From: CAYJBH01 sp964370825
Lineage (GTDB): Bacteria > Bacillota > Clostridia > Oscillospirales > Ruminococcaceae
DNA: 64,000 nt
Assembly: GCA_964370825.1 (NCBI GenBank)
Contig: CAYJKY010000009.1
Coordinates: 1-64,000, forward strand
Direction: 5' to 3'
The position numbers and the translations under genes were made by a program. Below the pieces are notes generated by a model. It worked only from the letters and a program-made list of their open reading frames with translations, had not been told where the DNA came from and made no database searches. Below are positions 53,372 through 62,705 of this stretch, piece by piece (positions within the stretch are counted from its first letter, which is position 1; each line of letters opens with the position of its first letter).

Positions 53372-54910
53372 ATGAAAAACATTATAGCATACGACCTTGG
53401 AACAGGTGGCGTCAAATCAAGTCTATATAGTGAAACCGGCGAGCTCTTGTGCTCTACCTTTATCTCTTATGACACCTACTATCCTGGAAGCGGTTTGCAT
53501 GAACAGCGCCCGAATGATTGGTGGAACAGTATCGTATCCTCTACCAAGGAACTTGTTGATAAGGCGAATATAGACGTTGAAAATGTAGTTTCGCTTGCAA
53601 TATCCGGACACAGCCTCGGCGTCGTTCCGATAGGAAAAGATGGTAAGCTTTTAGACGAGTTTGTGCCAATTTGGAGCGATGCAAGGGCAGAAAACCAAGC
53701 CATCGAGTTTTTTAAAACCATACCGGAGGCGGACTGGTACAATGAAACGGGAAACGGCTTTCCCGCTCCGCTATATAGTATATTTAAGATAATGTGGTAT
53801 AGGGATGAAAAACCCGATATTTACAATAACACCGCAAAATTTATAGGAACAAAGGATTATATAAACTATCTTCTCACCAATGTTCTGTGCACCGACCGCT
53901 CCTACGCCTCGGGCAGTGGGGTCTATTCTCTCAGCAAGGAATGCTATGTTGACAGCTTTATTAATGCATCCGGTATTGATGCAGATAAGTTGCCGAGGAT
54001 TTTGCAGTCTGTCGATGTTGTCGGAACAATTTTACCGGAGGTTGCTAAAAAAATAGGGCTAAGCCCAAAAACCTTGGTGTGTGCGGGCGGTGTTGATAAT
54101 GCCTGTATGGCTCTGGGTGCGGCATGCATAGAGGACGGTGATGCATACACCAGCCTTGGAAGTTCTTCTTGGATTGCTGTATGTGATTCAAAGCCGGTGC
54201 TGAATGAGAAAAGTCGTCCCTATGTTTTTGCACACTGCCTGCCCGGAAAGTATGTTTCGGCAACCTGTATTTTTTCCGCAGGTAACAGCCTGAGATGGGT
54301 TAGGGATACCATCTGTGCAGAGCTGAAGGACAGGGAAAAACAAACGGGTGTAGATGCATATATCGCAATGACAGACGAGGCGGTAAAAAGTCCTGTCGGT
54401 GCTAACGGGCTAATTTTCAATCCGAGTCTTGCAGGTGGAACCGCCCTTGATGACTCGGTAAATATCAGGGGATGCTTTGCCGGACTTGACCTTATGCACT
54501 GCCGAGGCGACATAATCCGAAGTACTCTAGAGGGAATAGCATTAAACCTTGGTTTGGCGCTAGAGGTTTTGGAGGAGCAAGTGAAGATTTCAAGCGACAT
54601 GCTAATCGTAGGTGGGGGTGGCAAAAGCTCTTTCTGGCGTCAAATCTTTGCTGATGTATACCAAAAAAATATTATAGAAACCAATGTGGGACAGGAAGCA
54701 GGCAGTCTTGGTGCTGCAGTTGTTGCGGCGATAGGTGCCGGTATTTTCGAGGATTTTTCGTCAATTAAAGCACTGCATACATTGCAGGGCACACACTCTC
54801 CAAACAAGTGTGATTGCAATAAATACAACAAAATAAAGCCGATATTCAAAGAGGTGGCAAAACATCAGGCTATAATAGGCAACATGATAAGGAATGTCGA
54901 AAAGGGGTAA
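53372..54910 (+). CDS. FGGY-family carbohydrate kinase (xylulokinase-like)
   Basis: A kinase of 512 residues. It opens IIAYDLGTGGVKSSLYSETG and has the ATP-fold signature ITSGHSLGVVPI-like (actually AISGHSLGVVP), WSDARAEN and the C-terminal motif GGGGKSSFWRQIFADVYQ. Classical xylulokinases carry SGQMHG at the first site, here SGHSLG. The substrate may therefore not be xylulose. Coupling with the aldolase gene upstream suggests that it phosphorylates the sugar which the aldolase then cleaves. A stem with a bulge at 54897-54927 lies at its stop. Confidence 0.88.
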   Translation: MKNIIAYDLGTGGVKSSLYSETGELLCSTFISYDTYYPGSGLHEQRPNDWWNSIVSSTKELVDKANIDVENVVSLAISGHSLGVVPIGKDGKLLDEFVPIWSDARAENQAIEFFKTIPEADWYNETGNGFPAPLYSIFKIMWYRDEKPDIYNNTAKFIGTKDYINYLLTNVLCTDRSYASGSGVYSLSKECYVDSFINASGIDADKLPRILQSVDVVGTILPEVAKKIGLSPKTLVCAGGVDNACMALGAACIEDGDAYTSLGSSSWIAVCDSKPVLNEKSRPYVFAHCLPGKYVSATCIFSAGNSLRWVRDTICAELKDREKQTGVDAYIAMTDEAVKSPVGANGLIFNPSLAGGTALDDSVNIRGCFAGLDLMHCRGDIIRSTLEGIALNLGLALEVLEEQVKISSDMLIVGGGGKSSFWRQIFADVYQKNIIETNVGQEAGSLGAAVVAAIGAGIFEDFSSIKALHTLQGTHSPNKCDCNKYNKIKPIFKEVAKHQAIIGNMIRNVEKG

Positions 54911-54927
54911 TTATTGTACCTTTTCGA
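54897..54927 (+). terminator. Possible stem-loop at the end of the FGGY kinase gene
   Basis: TCGAAAAGG...TA and TACCTTTTCGA pair over 11 bp with a two-base bulge around a short loop that includes the stop codon. No strong T-run follows. This is a weak or partial terminator at best. Confidence 0.4.
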
Positions 54928-54969
54928 ACGTATATAAATATATAGGTTATATTAAAACAGGAGAGAATT

Positions 54970-56841
54970 GTGGGCGGAAATATACGGGTTGATGATAATC
55001 TGTTACAACAGATAAAAAATTATGAATATAGCGGTGCGGTCTCTGATGGACGGCTTGTAAGTATTGTAATACTTACCTACAACCAACTCAACTACACTAA
55101 GCTTTGCATTGAGAGCATAAGAAAATTCACAAAGAGCGGAAGCTATGAGCTTATTATCGTGGACAACTACTCCACCGACGACACAAGACAATGGTTAAGC
55201 GAGCAGGAAGATTTAACCGTAATATACAACGATGAAAACAAAGGTTTCCCTGCAGGTTGTAATCAGGGCATAGCGATAGCAAAGGGGGATAGCGTGCTAC
55301 TGTTGAACAACGATGTCATTGTCACTCCCAACTGGTTAAGCGATATGTGTAACGCACTGTGGAGTGACGATAATATAGCCGGAGTGGGCTGTGTAACAAA
55401 TTACATCTCATATTATCAAAAGGTGGAGTCGGAATACAATTCATTTGAAGAAATGTTGGCATTCAGCAATAACTACAGGCAAGCACATAGTAGTGAGCTG
55501 CCATACAGAATTAAATTAGTTGGCTTTTGTCTTTTGCTAAAGAAGAAAATTTTAGACAAGGTTGGTGTTTTGGATGAAATTTTCACGCCCGGTAACTATG
55601 AGGATGATGATCTCAGCTTTAGACTTATATGTGCAGGATACGATCTGGTGTTGTGCAAAGGCGTATTTATACATCATTTCGGCAGTGTGTCCTTCAATAC
55701 CGATATAGAAAAGTACATAACTTTAGGAAGGAAAATGGGTGAACTTTTTTATAAAAAATGGAAGTTTGATCCGGGATATAGTACCGGAATAAGGTTTGAG
55801 CTTGTCGATATTATGCAGGAGGCAGACTGTAGTAAACCCATAAAAATTCTTGAGATCGGTTGTGGTGCAGGCGCTACCCTTGCCGAAATTAAGTCGAGAT
55901 ATAAAAATGCCGAGCTTTACGGAATTGAAATCGACAAACACGCCGCCGTTGTTGCCCAAGGTGTAGGCAATGTATTGATCAACAACGTGGAGACAATGGT
56001 TCTGCCATATGAGGATAATTTTTTCGATTATATTATATTAGGTGATGTCATCGAGCACCTAATAGATCCTTGGTCAACATTAAACAAGTTGCATCCCTTT
56101 TTGGCATGCAACGGAAGGCTGATTGCAAGTATTCCGAATGTTATGCATATCAGTGTTATAAAAAATCTTTTATCCGGCAGTTTCAGTTATGTCTCTGCCG
56201 GAATATTAGACAAAACACATCTCAGATTTTTTACATTACATGAGATAGCAAAACTTTTTATGGGTAGCAATTTTGAAATTCTTTCGGCAGTTCCGACTGT
56301 TATCGAGACTTCAGAAGAAGAAAAAGCACTTGTAAACACACTCTCTGCCATCGAAAATGGAGGCGAGAGTCTAAAAACACAGTACTATGCTTATCAATAT
56401 CGCATATTATCAAGAAAACAACTCGCAGAAAACAGTGAGCAATACATCGAGTTACGCTCTCTAATACTGCGCATAGATAGTAATCTTGATGTCGACAGCA
56501 ATGCACGGGATGTCCTTGCATTACATTCTATCTATGGCGATTTCCTGATTAATGAGGTTATTCGCATAAATATTATCGAAGCCGTAAACTCTAACAAGGT
56601 GTTTAATACCTTAGGCGCGGTTGCCTTTGAAATAGGAAAGGTGGATCTTTCATTAAAATTGTTAATGTACGCTTATTCGTCAGATACCTTAGACGAGGAT
56701 ACCGTGTTTAATCTTTGTTTTGTACTGCACGAGACAGCATCCAAGGAAAAATCTTTAGAGATATTAACCGCTTATGAAAAAACAAACTCGCTTTCGGAGG
56801 AGTTACATCAGCTTAAAGCAATGCTTTACAACAATCTTTGA
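54970..56841 (+). CDS. Glycosyltransferase family 2 - methyltransferase fusion protein
   Basis: A cytoplasmic protein of 623 residues with two enzymes. A GT-A glycosyltransferase fold lies at about 22-270 (VSIVILTYNQLNYTKLCIES, a DxD-like NNDVIVTPNW). A class I SAM methyltransferase lies at about 285-440 (ILEIGCGAGATLAEI, YIILGDVIEHLIDPW). The rest, about 440-623, is helical and TPR-like. The start is a GTG at 54970 with AGGAGA upstream. Such fusions build cell-surface or capsule glycans. No polysaccharide cluster surrounds it here, so its target is unknown. Confidence 0.85.
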   Translation: MGGNIRVDDNLLQQIKNYEYSGAVSDGRLVSIVILTYNQLNYTKLCIESIRKFTKSGSYELIIVDNYSTDDTRQWLSEQEDLTVIYNDENKGFPAGCNQGIAIAKGDSVLLLNNDVIVTPNWLSDMCNALWSDDNIAGVGCVTNYISYYQKVESEYNSFEEMLAFSNNYRQAHSSELPYRIKLVGFCLLLKKKILDKVGVLDEIFTPGNYEDDDLSFRLICAGYDLVLCKGVFIHHFGSVSFNTDIEKYITLGRKMGELFYKKWKFDPGYSTGIRFELVDIMQEADCSKPIKILEIGCGAGATLAEIKSRYKNAELYGIEIDKHAAVVAQGVGNVLINNVETMVLPYEDNFFDYIILGDVIEHLIDPWSTLNKLHPFLACNGRLIASIPNVMHISVIKNLLSGSFSYVSAGILDKTHLRFFTLHEIAKLFMGSNFEILSAVPTVIETSEEEKALVNTLSAIENGGESLKTQYYAYQYRILSRKQLAENSEQYIELRSLILRIDSNLDVDSNARDVLALHSIYGDFLINEVIRINIIEAVNSNKVFNTLGAVAFEIGKVDLSLKLLMYAYSSDTLDEDTVFNLCFVLHETASKEKSLEILTAYEKTNSLSEELHQLKAMLYNNL

Positions 56842-56909
56842 GATCGTAATTTACGACTGCAAGCGACAAAATAAAAAATGTTGTATTGATAGGTTCGTAG
56901 AATACACCG

Positions 56910-57464
56910 TTAGTCGTTCTCGGTTTCCTTCATTGCTGTCAATGTTTTGTCCAACAACTCCTCAACGGTAAATCCTAACATGTCGGCACCCTTCTGAATG
57001 ATACCGCGGTCGCAACCTGCCGCAAAAGATTTATCCTTGAATTTCTTTTTTAGCGATTTAAGCTCCATATCGCTAACGCTTTTTGAAGGCCTCATCCTTG
57101 CTGCTGCACCGATCAGACCGGTAAGCTCATCGATGGCAAACAATATTTTTTCCATCTGCTTTACAGGCTCTATGTCGGAACATATCCCATACCCGTGGCT
57201 TGCCACCGAGCGGATAATTTCCTCATCAACATCTTCTTTGTGCAGTATTTCAAAACATTTCTTGCAATGCTCCTCCGGGTACATTCCGTAATCAACGTCA
57301 TGCAATATTCCGACGCATGTCCAGTACTCTACGTCTTCATTATATTCAGCCGCAAAATATCCCATAACCTTTCCAACCGTTTCACTGTGTATATGGTGAA
57401 ACGGTTCAGTGTTATACCGTGAAAAAATATCTCTTGCATTCTCTTTTGTAATTAACTTACTCAT
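56910..57464 (-). CDS. HD-domain metal-dependent phosphohydrolase
   Basis: A protein of 184 residues with the HD signature ILHDVDYGMYPEEH and a preceding His in EPFHHIHSETV, then SVASHGYG. It is the type found in stand-alone HD hydrolases that act on nucleotides or cyclic nucleotides. The ATG at 57464 is chosen because GGAGGT lies 6 bases upstream. It stands divergent from the pyr operon; a regulatory link is not shown. Confidence 0.85.
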   Translation of the reverse strand: MSKLITKENARDIFSRYNTEPFHHIHSETVGKVMGYFAAEYNEDVEYWTCVGILHDVDYGMYPEEHCKKCFEILHKEDVDEEIIRSVASHGYGICSDIEPVKQMEKILFAIDELTGLIGAAARMRPSKSVSDMELKSLKKKFKDKSFAAGCDRGIIQKGADMLGFTVEELLDKTLTAMKETEND

Positions 57465-57607
57465 CGAATAACCTCCATTATTTTTAATGTTCCGGTTAAT
57501 TATAGCACCATACGCATTATAAGACAATATGAAATATTAGCCTACTGTTTATTCGTTGGAATTATCCAAAAAAACACAAACTTGCAGAGATTAGCATGTT
57601 GATTTGC

Positions 57608-57636
57608 TTGACAAATAAGGCAATTTCTCGTATAAT
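57608..57636 (+). promoter_or_regulatory. pyr operon promoter, near-consensus
   Basis: TTGACA (57608-57613) and TATAAT (57631-57636) are spaced by exactly 17 bp. The predicted start point near 57643 leaves a leader of about 30 bases before the GTG at 57672, too short for a PyrR-type attenuator. Confidence 0.85.
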
Positions 57637-57671
57637 ATCATTAAATTAATACCATTTTTTCGGAGATTGAG

Positions 57672-58955
57672 GTGCATAATAACGAATTTGTAAGTCAAGA
57701 TGTTTCGGATGTTTTTTTCGAAAATGCCGATATCTTTATCGACAATAATTTTATAAAGGGAAATCTTTTACTTAAGAATAACAGATGCTATATTACTAAT
57801 GAGCCACCGACCAACATTAAGAGAATTGACTGTTCCGGTCATCATATATTACCCGGTCTTGCAGACGTACATGTTCATCTGCGTGAACCGGGATTTGAGT
57901 ATAAGGAAACTATTGCTACAGGCACCGCAGCCGCAGTAGCAGGTGGATACACATTACTGTGCAGTATGCCCAATTTAAACCCTGTGCCGGACAGTGTAAA
58001 AAACATTAAGATACAACTTGACAAAATAGCAAAGTCCGCCCTTTGTCGTGTGCTTGCATACGGTTCAATAACGATGGGACAACAGGGCGAACAGCTTGCC
58101 GATTTCGCTGAGCTCGCCCCACATTGCCCCGGTTTTTCCGACGACGGTAAAGGTGTTCAGGATGAGGAGATGATGCGCCGTGCGCTATTGCTTGGCAAGA
58201 AGCTCAACAGGCCTATTGTGGCCCATTGCGAAGTGGGTAACCCCGGTCAATTTGGAGTGATTCACCTAGGTGAATACGCTAAACAAAACAGTTTCTCGGG
58301 CATTTCCTCTGAGAGCGAATATAAAATGGTAGAACGTGACATACGGCTTGCCGAAGAGACAGGTGCCAAACTTCACATTTGCCACGTATCGACTGCCGAG
58401 AGTGTCGAGCTGATAAGGCAAGGCAAGGCAAGAGGCGTTAGAGTTACCGCCGAAACTGCACCACACTACCTACTTATGACCGACATGGACATAAAGGATG
58501 AGGGGCGCTTTAAAATGAACCCACCCATACGCTCCGCAGCTGACAGGGATGCTCTTATTGCAGGAATTTGCGACGGTACAATCGATGTAATAGCAACCGA
58601 TCATGCGCCTCACAGCGAAGAGGAAAAATCTAAAGGATTACTCGGCAGTGCGTTTGGAATTGTAGGTCTCGAAACCGCCTTCCCTACCCTTTACACCGGA
58701 TTGGTGCGGAGCGGTAAAATCACGTTGAGCAAATTGGTCAATGTGATGTCGATTCGACCGAGAGAGATTTTCGGCATAGAATCGGGAATAAAAGATGGTG
58801 GGGTTGCGGATTTTTGTGTCGTTGATACAAACATCAAATATCGTATTAACCCAAATGACTTCATATCAAAAGGAAGAGCATCACCATTTGAAGGGTACGA
58901 GGTGTATAGTAAGATTCTGCACACACATTGCGGATTTAACATCGAGGAACAGTGA
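57672..58955 (+). CDS. pyrC: Dihydroorotase PyrC
   Basis: A cytoplasmic amidohydrolase of 427 residues for the third step of pyrimidine synthesis. DVHVHLREPG holds two zinc-binding His; VAHCE, LHICHVSTAE and ATDHAPHSEEEK are further active-site segments. The length fits the Class I bacterial type. The start is a GTG preceded by GAGATTGAG. It begins a run of six pyr genes and overlaps pyrK by one base. Confidence 0.96.
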   Translation: MHNNEFVSQDVSDVFFENADIFIDNNFIKGNLLLKNNRCYITNEPPTNIKRIDCSGHHILPGLADVHVHLREPGFEYKETIATGTAAAVAGGYTLLCSMPNLNPVPDSVKNIKIQLDKIAKSALCRVLAYGSITMGQQGEQLADFAELAPHCPGFSDDGKGVQDEEMMRRALLLGKKLNRPIVAHCEVGNPGQFGVIHLGEYAKQNSFSGISSESEYKMVERDIRLAEETGAKLHICHVSTAESVELIRQGKARGVRVTAETAPHYLLMTDMDIKDEGRFKMNPPIRSAADRDALIAGICDGTIDVIATDHAPHSEEEKSKGLLGSAFGIVGLETAFPTLYTGLVRSGKITLSKLVNVMSIRPREIFGIESGIKDGGVADFCVVDTNIKYRINPNDFISKGRASPFEGYEVYSKILHTHCGFNIEEQ

Positions 58956-59680
58956 TGATTGATGCCAAATTTATCGTAGAAAAGAATAGTTTGATAGCCG
59001 AAAAGGTGTTTGAGCTTAAGCTTGTGGGAGAGCCGGGGAAAATAATACCCGGACAGTTTGTAAATATAAAAATTCCAAATTTTTTTCTACGACGCCCCAT
59101 TTCTGTATCCGAAGTAGCAGCAGATGGGATTACAGTCATATACAAGGTCGTCGGCAACGGTACCGCCGCAATCTCCTCACTTACAGCCGGCGACAATCTC
59201 TCGGTGCTGTGTGGACTTGGCAACGGATTTACGGTTACCGAGCATAAAAAGCCATTGCTTATCGGTGGAGGGGTAGGCGCCCCACCGATGCTCTATCTCG
59301 CAAAAAAAATTTTTGAAAATGGTGTTGCCGCAGAGGTGGTTCTCGGTTTTCGTAGCGAGAAGGATGTTTTTTTAGTCGATAAGCTTGCCAAATACACAAG
59401 CAAGGTTCATGTCGCGACCGAAGATGGAAGTTACGGGAGTAAAGGTTATGTGACCGATGTGGTCAGAGGTCTTGATTATGATTATTTTTACGCCTGTGGT
59501 CCACTGCCTATGCTTAGGGCGCTCTCCACTCTCGACACAGACGGACAGTTGTCCTTTGAGGAGCGGATGGGGTGCGGGTTTGGTGGATGTATGGGTTGTA
59601 GTTGTAAAAAAACTGACGGTAGTTATTCGAGAATTTGCAAGGAAGGCCCGGTTTTTAAAAAGGGTGATATAGATATTTGA
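58955..59680 (+). CDS. pyrK: Dihydroorotate dehydrogenase electron-transfer subunit PyrK
   Basis: An FAD/[2Fe-2S] subunit of 241 residues. The flavin site has FFLRRPISVSEVAADG, the NAD site LIGGGVGAPPMLYLAKK, and the four Cys of the cluster lie in GCGFGGCMGCSCKK and RICKEGP. PyrK lets the PyrD type 1B enzyme use NAD+. The ATG at 58955 overlaps the pyrC stop by one base; an in-frame GTG at 58952 is a second option. Confidence 0.96.
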   Translation: MIDAKFIVEKNSLIAEKVFELKLVGEPGKIIPGQFVNIKIPNFFLRRPISVSEVAADGITVIYKVVGNGTAAISSLTAGDNLSVLCGLGNGFTVTEHKKPLLIGGGVGAPPMLYLAKKIFENGVAAEVVLGFRSEKDVFLVDKLAKYTSKVHVATEDGSYGSKGYVTDVVRGLDYDYFYACGPLPMLRALSTLDTDGQLSFEERMGCGFGGCMGCSCKKTDGSYSRICKEGPVFKKGDIDI

Positions 59681-59700
59681 ACAGAAGGAGCAATCAAGCT

Positions 59701-60621
59701 ATGAATATTTCGGTTAACCTTTCTGGGGTTATACTTGATAATCCGATAATTGCCGCCTCCGGTGTAATCGGATACGGCTATGAATTTTCCGATGTTTTTG
59801 ACATTAACATACTCGGTAGCCTGTCCTTTAAGGGTACGACAACCGAATCGCGTTTCGGAAATCCCACGCCGAGAATTGCGGAAACTGACTCCGGCATGTT
59901 AAACAGTGTCGGACTGCAAAACCCCGGTCTTGACGCGGTGCTTCAATATGAGCTTCCACGTCTTTTTACGGCATACCAAAAACCGGTAATCGCAAATATA
60001 TCCGGCTTTTCGATAGAAGAGCTTGTGACGCTTGCCGCCGCCTTTGACAAGGTTGAGCAGGTCGGTATTATCGAGCTTAATATCAGCTGCCCAAATGTAC
60101 ATAAGGGCGGTCTTGCCTTTGGCTCGGATCCGGAGCAAGCCGGCAAAGTGACCAATGCGGTCAGAAAAGTTACAACCAAACCTCTTTATGTAAAGCTTTC
60201 TCCAAATGTGGCAAGCATAAAGGACATTGCCATGGCATGTGAGCAGGCGGGGGCCGACGGTGTGTCACTTATAAATACATTGCTTGGAATGCGTATCGAC
60301 TATCGCACGGGAAAGCATATCCTTGCAAACAAAACCGGTGGACTTTCAGGACCTGCCGTATTTCCTGTTGCTGTAAGAATGATTTACGAGGTAGCCACGG
60401 CAATTAAGCTTCCGATTATCGGAATCGGTGGTGTAGACAGTCCTCAAAAGGTTTTAGAGATGATGTCGGCGGGTGCGAGTGCTGTTCAAATAGGTGCCGC
60501 ATTTCTTACAAACCCGAACATCTATTCCGAGATTATTTCCGGGCTACCTGCGGCAGTTGCCGAAACCGGATTTGATGATATAAACAAGATAATAGGGAGG
60601 ACGTTATGCAACGAGAGGTGA
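59701..60621 (+). CDS. pyrD: Dihydroorotate dehydrogenase type 1B, PyrD
   Basis: A flavoenzyme of 306 residues that oxidises dihydroorotate to orotate. It has the type 1B active-site Cys in LNISCPNVHKGG, the FMN loop GIGGVDSPQKVLEM and LKLSPN-like YVKLSPNV. The ATG at 59701 follows AAGGAG; an open frame to 59677 lacks one. It needs PyrK, encoded just upstream. Its 3' end overlaps pyrF by 16 bp. Confidence 0.96.
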   Translation: MNISVNLSGVILDNPIIAASGVIGYGYEFSDVFDINILGSLSFKGTTTESRFGNPTPRIAETDSGMLNSVGLQNPGLDAVLQYELPRLFTAYQKPVIANISGFSIEELVTLAAAFDKVEQVGIIELNISCPNVHKGGLAFGSDPEQAGKVTNAVRKVTTKPLYVKLSPNVASIKDIAMACEQAGADGVSLINTLLGMRIDYRTGKHILANKTGGLSGPAVFPVAVRMIYEVATAIKLPIIGIGGVDSPQKVLEMMSAGASAVQIGAAFLTNPNIYSEIISGLPAAVAETGFDDINKIIGRTLCNER

Positions 60622-61301
60622 TTATCGCCTGTGACTTTCCGAACGAGGAGAGATTATTCGAATTTCTGAAAAAAATGCCGAGCGAGCAACTATTTCTAAA
60701 GGTCGGCATGGAATTGTTTTACGGTGCAGGACCGGACATAGTCAGACGTTTAAAGGCGGATGGACACAGAATTTTTCTAGATCTAAAGCTGCATGACATT
60801 CCCAACACGGTAAAATCGGCAATGAAGGTGATTTCTGAGCTTGGCGCCGACATAGTAAATATTCATGCCTCGGGCACCGTCGACATGATGGTTGCCGCCA
60901 TGGAAGGTGCGCGCTACGCAAAAAATCCTCCAAAGGTAATTGCGGTTACCCAGCTTACCAGCACTGACGAGCAGCGAATGAAGGATGATTTGCTGATAAA
61001 TGCACCTATTATAGATGTGGTTAACCATTATGCCATGAACGCAAAAAAAGCAGGTCTTGATGGTGTTGTTTGTTCGCCGTTAGAGGCAAAGGCTGTTAAG
61101 GAACACTGCGGAAAAGAATTTATTACGGTTACACCCGGAATTAGGTTTGCAGACGGCGAGGCGGGTGATCAGGTTAGAATTGCTACCCCGGACAGGGCGG
61201 CAGGTATGGGATGCGACTACATCGTTGTCGGCAGAGCCGTTACAGCGGCGGATGACCCTCTCGAAGCATATCTTCGCTGTGTTAAGGAATTTACCAACTG
61301 A
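60606..61301 (+). CDS. pyrF: Orotidine-5'-phosphate decarboxylase PyrF
   Basis: A TIM-barrel decarboxylase of 231 residues making UMP. The catalytic array is DLKLHDIPNTV, with KVGMELF before it and the late VTPGIRFADGEAGDQ and YIVVGRAVT. The ATG follows AGGGAGG inside pyrD. Orotate phosphoribosyltransferase (PyrE), which makes its substrate, is not in the window. Confidence 0.97.
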   Translation: MQREVIIACDFPNEERLFEFLKKMPSEQLFLKVGMELFYGAGPDIVRRLKADGHRIFLDLKLHDIPNTVKSAMKVISELGADIVNIHASGTVDMMVAAMEGARYAKNPPKVIAVTQLTSTDEQRMKDDLLINAPIIDVVNHYAMNAKKAGLDGVVCSPLEAKAVKEHCGKEFITVTPGIRFADGEAGDQVRIATPDRAAGMGCDYIVVGRAVTAADDPLEAYLRCVKEFTN

Positions 61302-61329
61302 CCGTATCGGTCAACAACAAGGAGTGGGA

Positions 61330-62244
61330 ATGAAACATTTGATAGACCCAACCGACCTCTCGGTCGAAAAAATAGGTAATCTTATTAAGGTTGCCGACGA
61401 CATTATGGATAATCCGTCGAAATACAGCGAAGCGTGTAAAGGCAAAAAACTTGCCACACTTTTTTTTGAGGCATCCACAAGAACAAGGCTCTCCTTCGAG
61501 GCGGCAATGATGGAACTTGGTGGTGGAGTATTAGGTTTTGCAGGCTCGGAAAATTCCTCGGCAAGCAAAGGCGAATCGGTCAGCGATACCATACGAACGG
61601 TTAACTGCTATGCCGACATTATTGCAATGAGGCACCCTAAGGAAGGTTCAGCGCTTGTAGCGGCACAAAACTCTGCCATTCCGATTATCAATGCAGGCGA
61701 CGGTGGGCATCAACACCCAACCCAAACCTTGACCGATCTACTAACAATACATAAACTGTGCGGACGTCTTTCCGGTTTAAGGCTCGGACTCTGCGGAGAT
61801 CTAAAGTTTGGACGTACCGTCCACTCACTTATCAGGGCAATGACAAGGTACAGCGACATAGATTTTGTGCTATGCTCGCCGGAAGAGTTGAAGCTTCCAC
61901 GCTATGTAAAGGATGATATTGTTGACGGCGGCCACCGCTACCGGCAGTTCTCTTCGCTTGATGACTGCATTGGTCAACTCGATATTCTTTACATGACCAG
62001 AATACAACGCGAACGCTTTTTTAACGAGGAAGAATATCTACGGCTAAAGGACAGCTATATACTGGATGCCGATAAAATGTCGCTCGCCGATGAAAAATTG
62101 ATTGTTCTTCACCCGTTACCGAGGGTAAACGAGATAGCAACTGAGGTGGATAGTGACCCCAGGGCCTGTTATTTTAAACAGGTTTTATACGGAAAGTATA
62201 TAAGAATGGCGTTGATTTTAGATATGCTTGAAATAAATGTGTAA
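61330..62244 (+). CDS. pyrB: Aspartate carbamoyltransferase catalytic subunit PyrB
   Basis: A catalytic chain of 304 residues. The carbamoyl-phosphate motif is FFEASTRTRLSFEAAM, then HQHPTQTLTDLL, YMTRIQRERF and HPLPRVNEIATEVD. The ATG at 61330 with GGAGTGGGA upstream gives the standard length; an open frame to 61147 overlaps pyrF. It joins PyrI to form an allosteric complex. Confidence 0.97.
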   Translation: MKHLIDPTDLSVEKIGNLIKVADDIMDNPSKYSEACKGKKLATLFFEASTRTRLSFEAAMMELGGGVLGFAGSENSSASKGESVSDTIRTVNCYADIIAMRHPKEGSALVAAQNSAIPIINAGDGGHQHPTQTLTDLLTIHKLCGRLSGLRLGLCGDLKFGRTVHSLIRAMTRYSDIDFVLCSPEELKLPRYVKDDIVDGGHRYRQFSSLDDCIGQLDILYMTRIQRERFFNEEEYLRLKDSYILDADKMSLADEKLIVLHPLPRVNEIATEVDSDPRACYFKQVLYGKYIRMALILDMLEINV

Positions 62245-62258
62245 AACAAGGAGAACGT

Positions 62259-62675
62259 ATGCAGATAGACAGTATACAGAACGGCATAGTTATCGATCAC
62301 ATTAAGGCCGGTAAAAGCATGGAGATATATCACTATCTACAGCTTAACAGGCTGAAAAACACGGTTGCAATAATTCAAAATGTTAAAAGTAAAAAGATGG
62401 GTTGCAAGGATATAATCAAGGTTGACGGTGAGATAGATAAAGGACTTGACCTTCTCGGATACTTTGATGAGAATATTACCATAAATATAATTAAGAACGG
62501 TAATCGCAGTGAAAAAAAACATCTTGGTTTACCTTCCGAGGTTAAGGGTGTAATATTTTGTAAAAACCCACGCTGCATAACCATGAGTGAACCGGAACTT
62601 GAGCAGGTTTTCCTGCTTACGAATCGTGAAAAGAGGGAGTATCGTTGCCGCTACTGTGAGCAGGCACACAAATAA
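62259..62675 (+). CDS. pyrI: Aspartate carbamoyltransferase regulatory subunit PyrI
   Basis: A regulatory chain of 138 residues. The nucleotide-binding half has GIVIDHIKAGKSMEIYHYL; the zinc-binding Cys set is CKNPRC and CRYCEQAH at the C-terminus. PyrI occurs in some Clostridia and lets CTP and ATP adjust PyrB. It is the last of six pyr genes and starts 14 bp after pyrB. Confidence 0.96.
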   Translation: MQIDSIQNGIVIDHIKAGKSMEIYHYLQLNRLKNTVAIIQNVKSKKMGCKDIIKVDGEIDKGLDLLGYFDENITINIIKNGNRSEKKHLGLPSEVKGVIFCKNPRCITMSEPELEQVFLLTNREKREYRCRYCEQAHK

Positions 62676-62705
62676 TGACCAGCAGGGTCAAAAGAATGGA
62701 GACGG

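Noticed and set aside
57464..57671. PyrR-binding attenuator before pyrC
   Set aside because: Only about 30 bases separate the predicted transcription start and the start codon, and no anti-terminator pair was found.
61147..61329. 61-residue extension of PyrB
   Set aside because: It lies almost wholly inside pyrF in another frame and would give PyrB an unusual length; the ATG at 61330 has a ribosome site.
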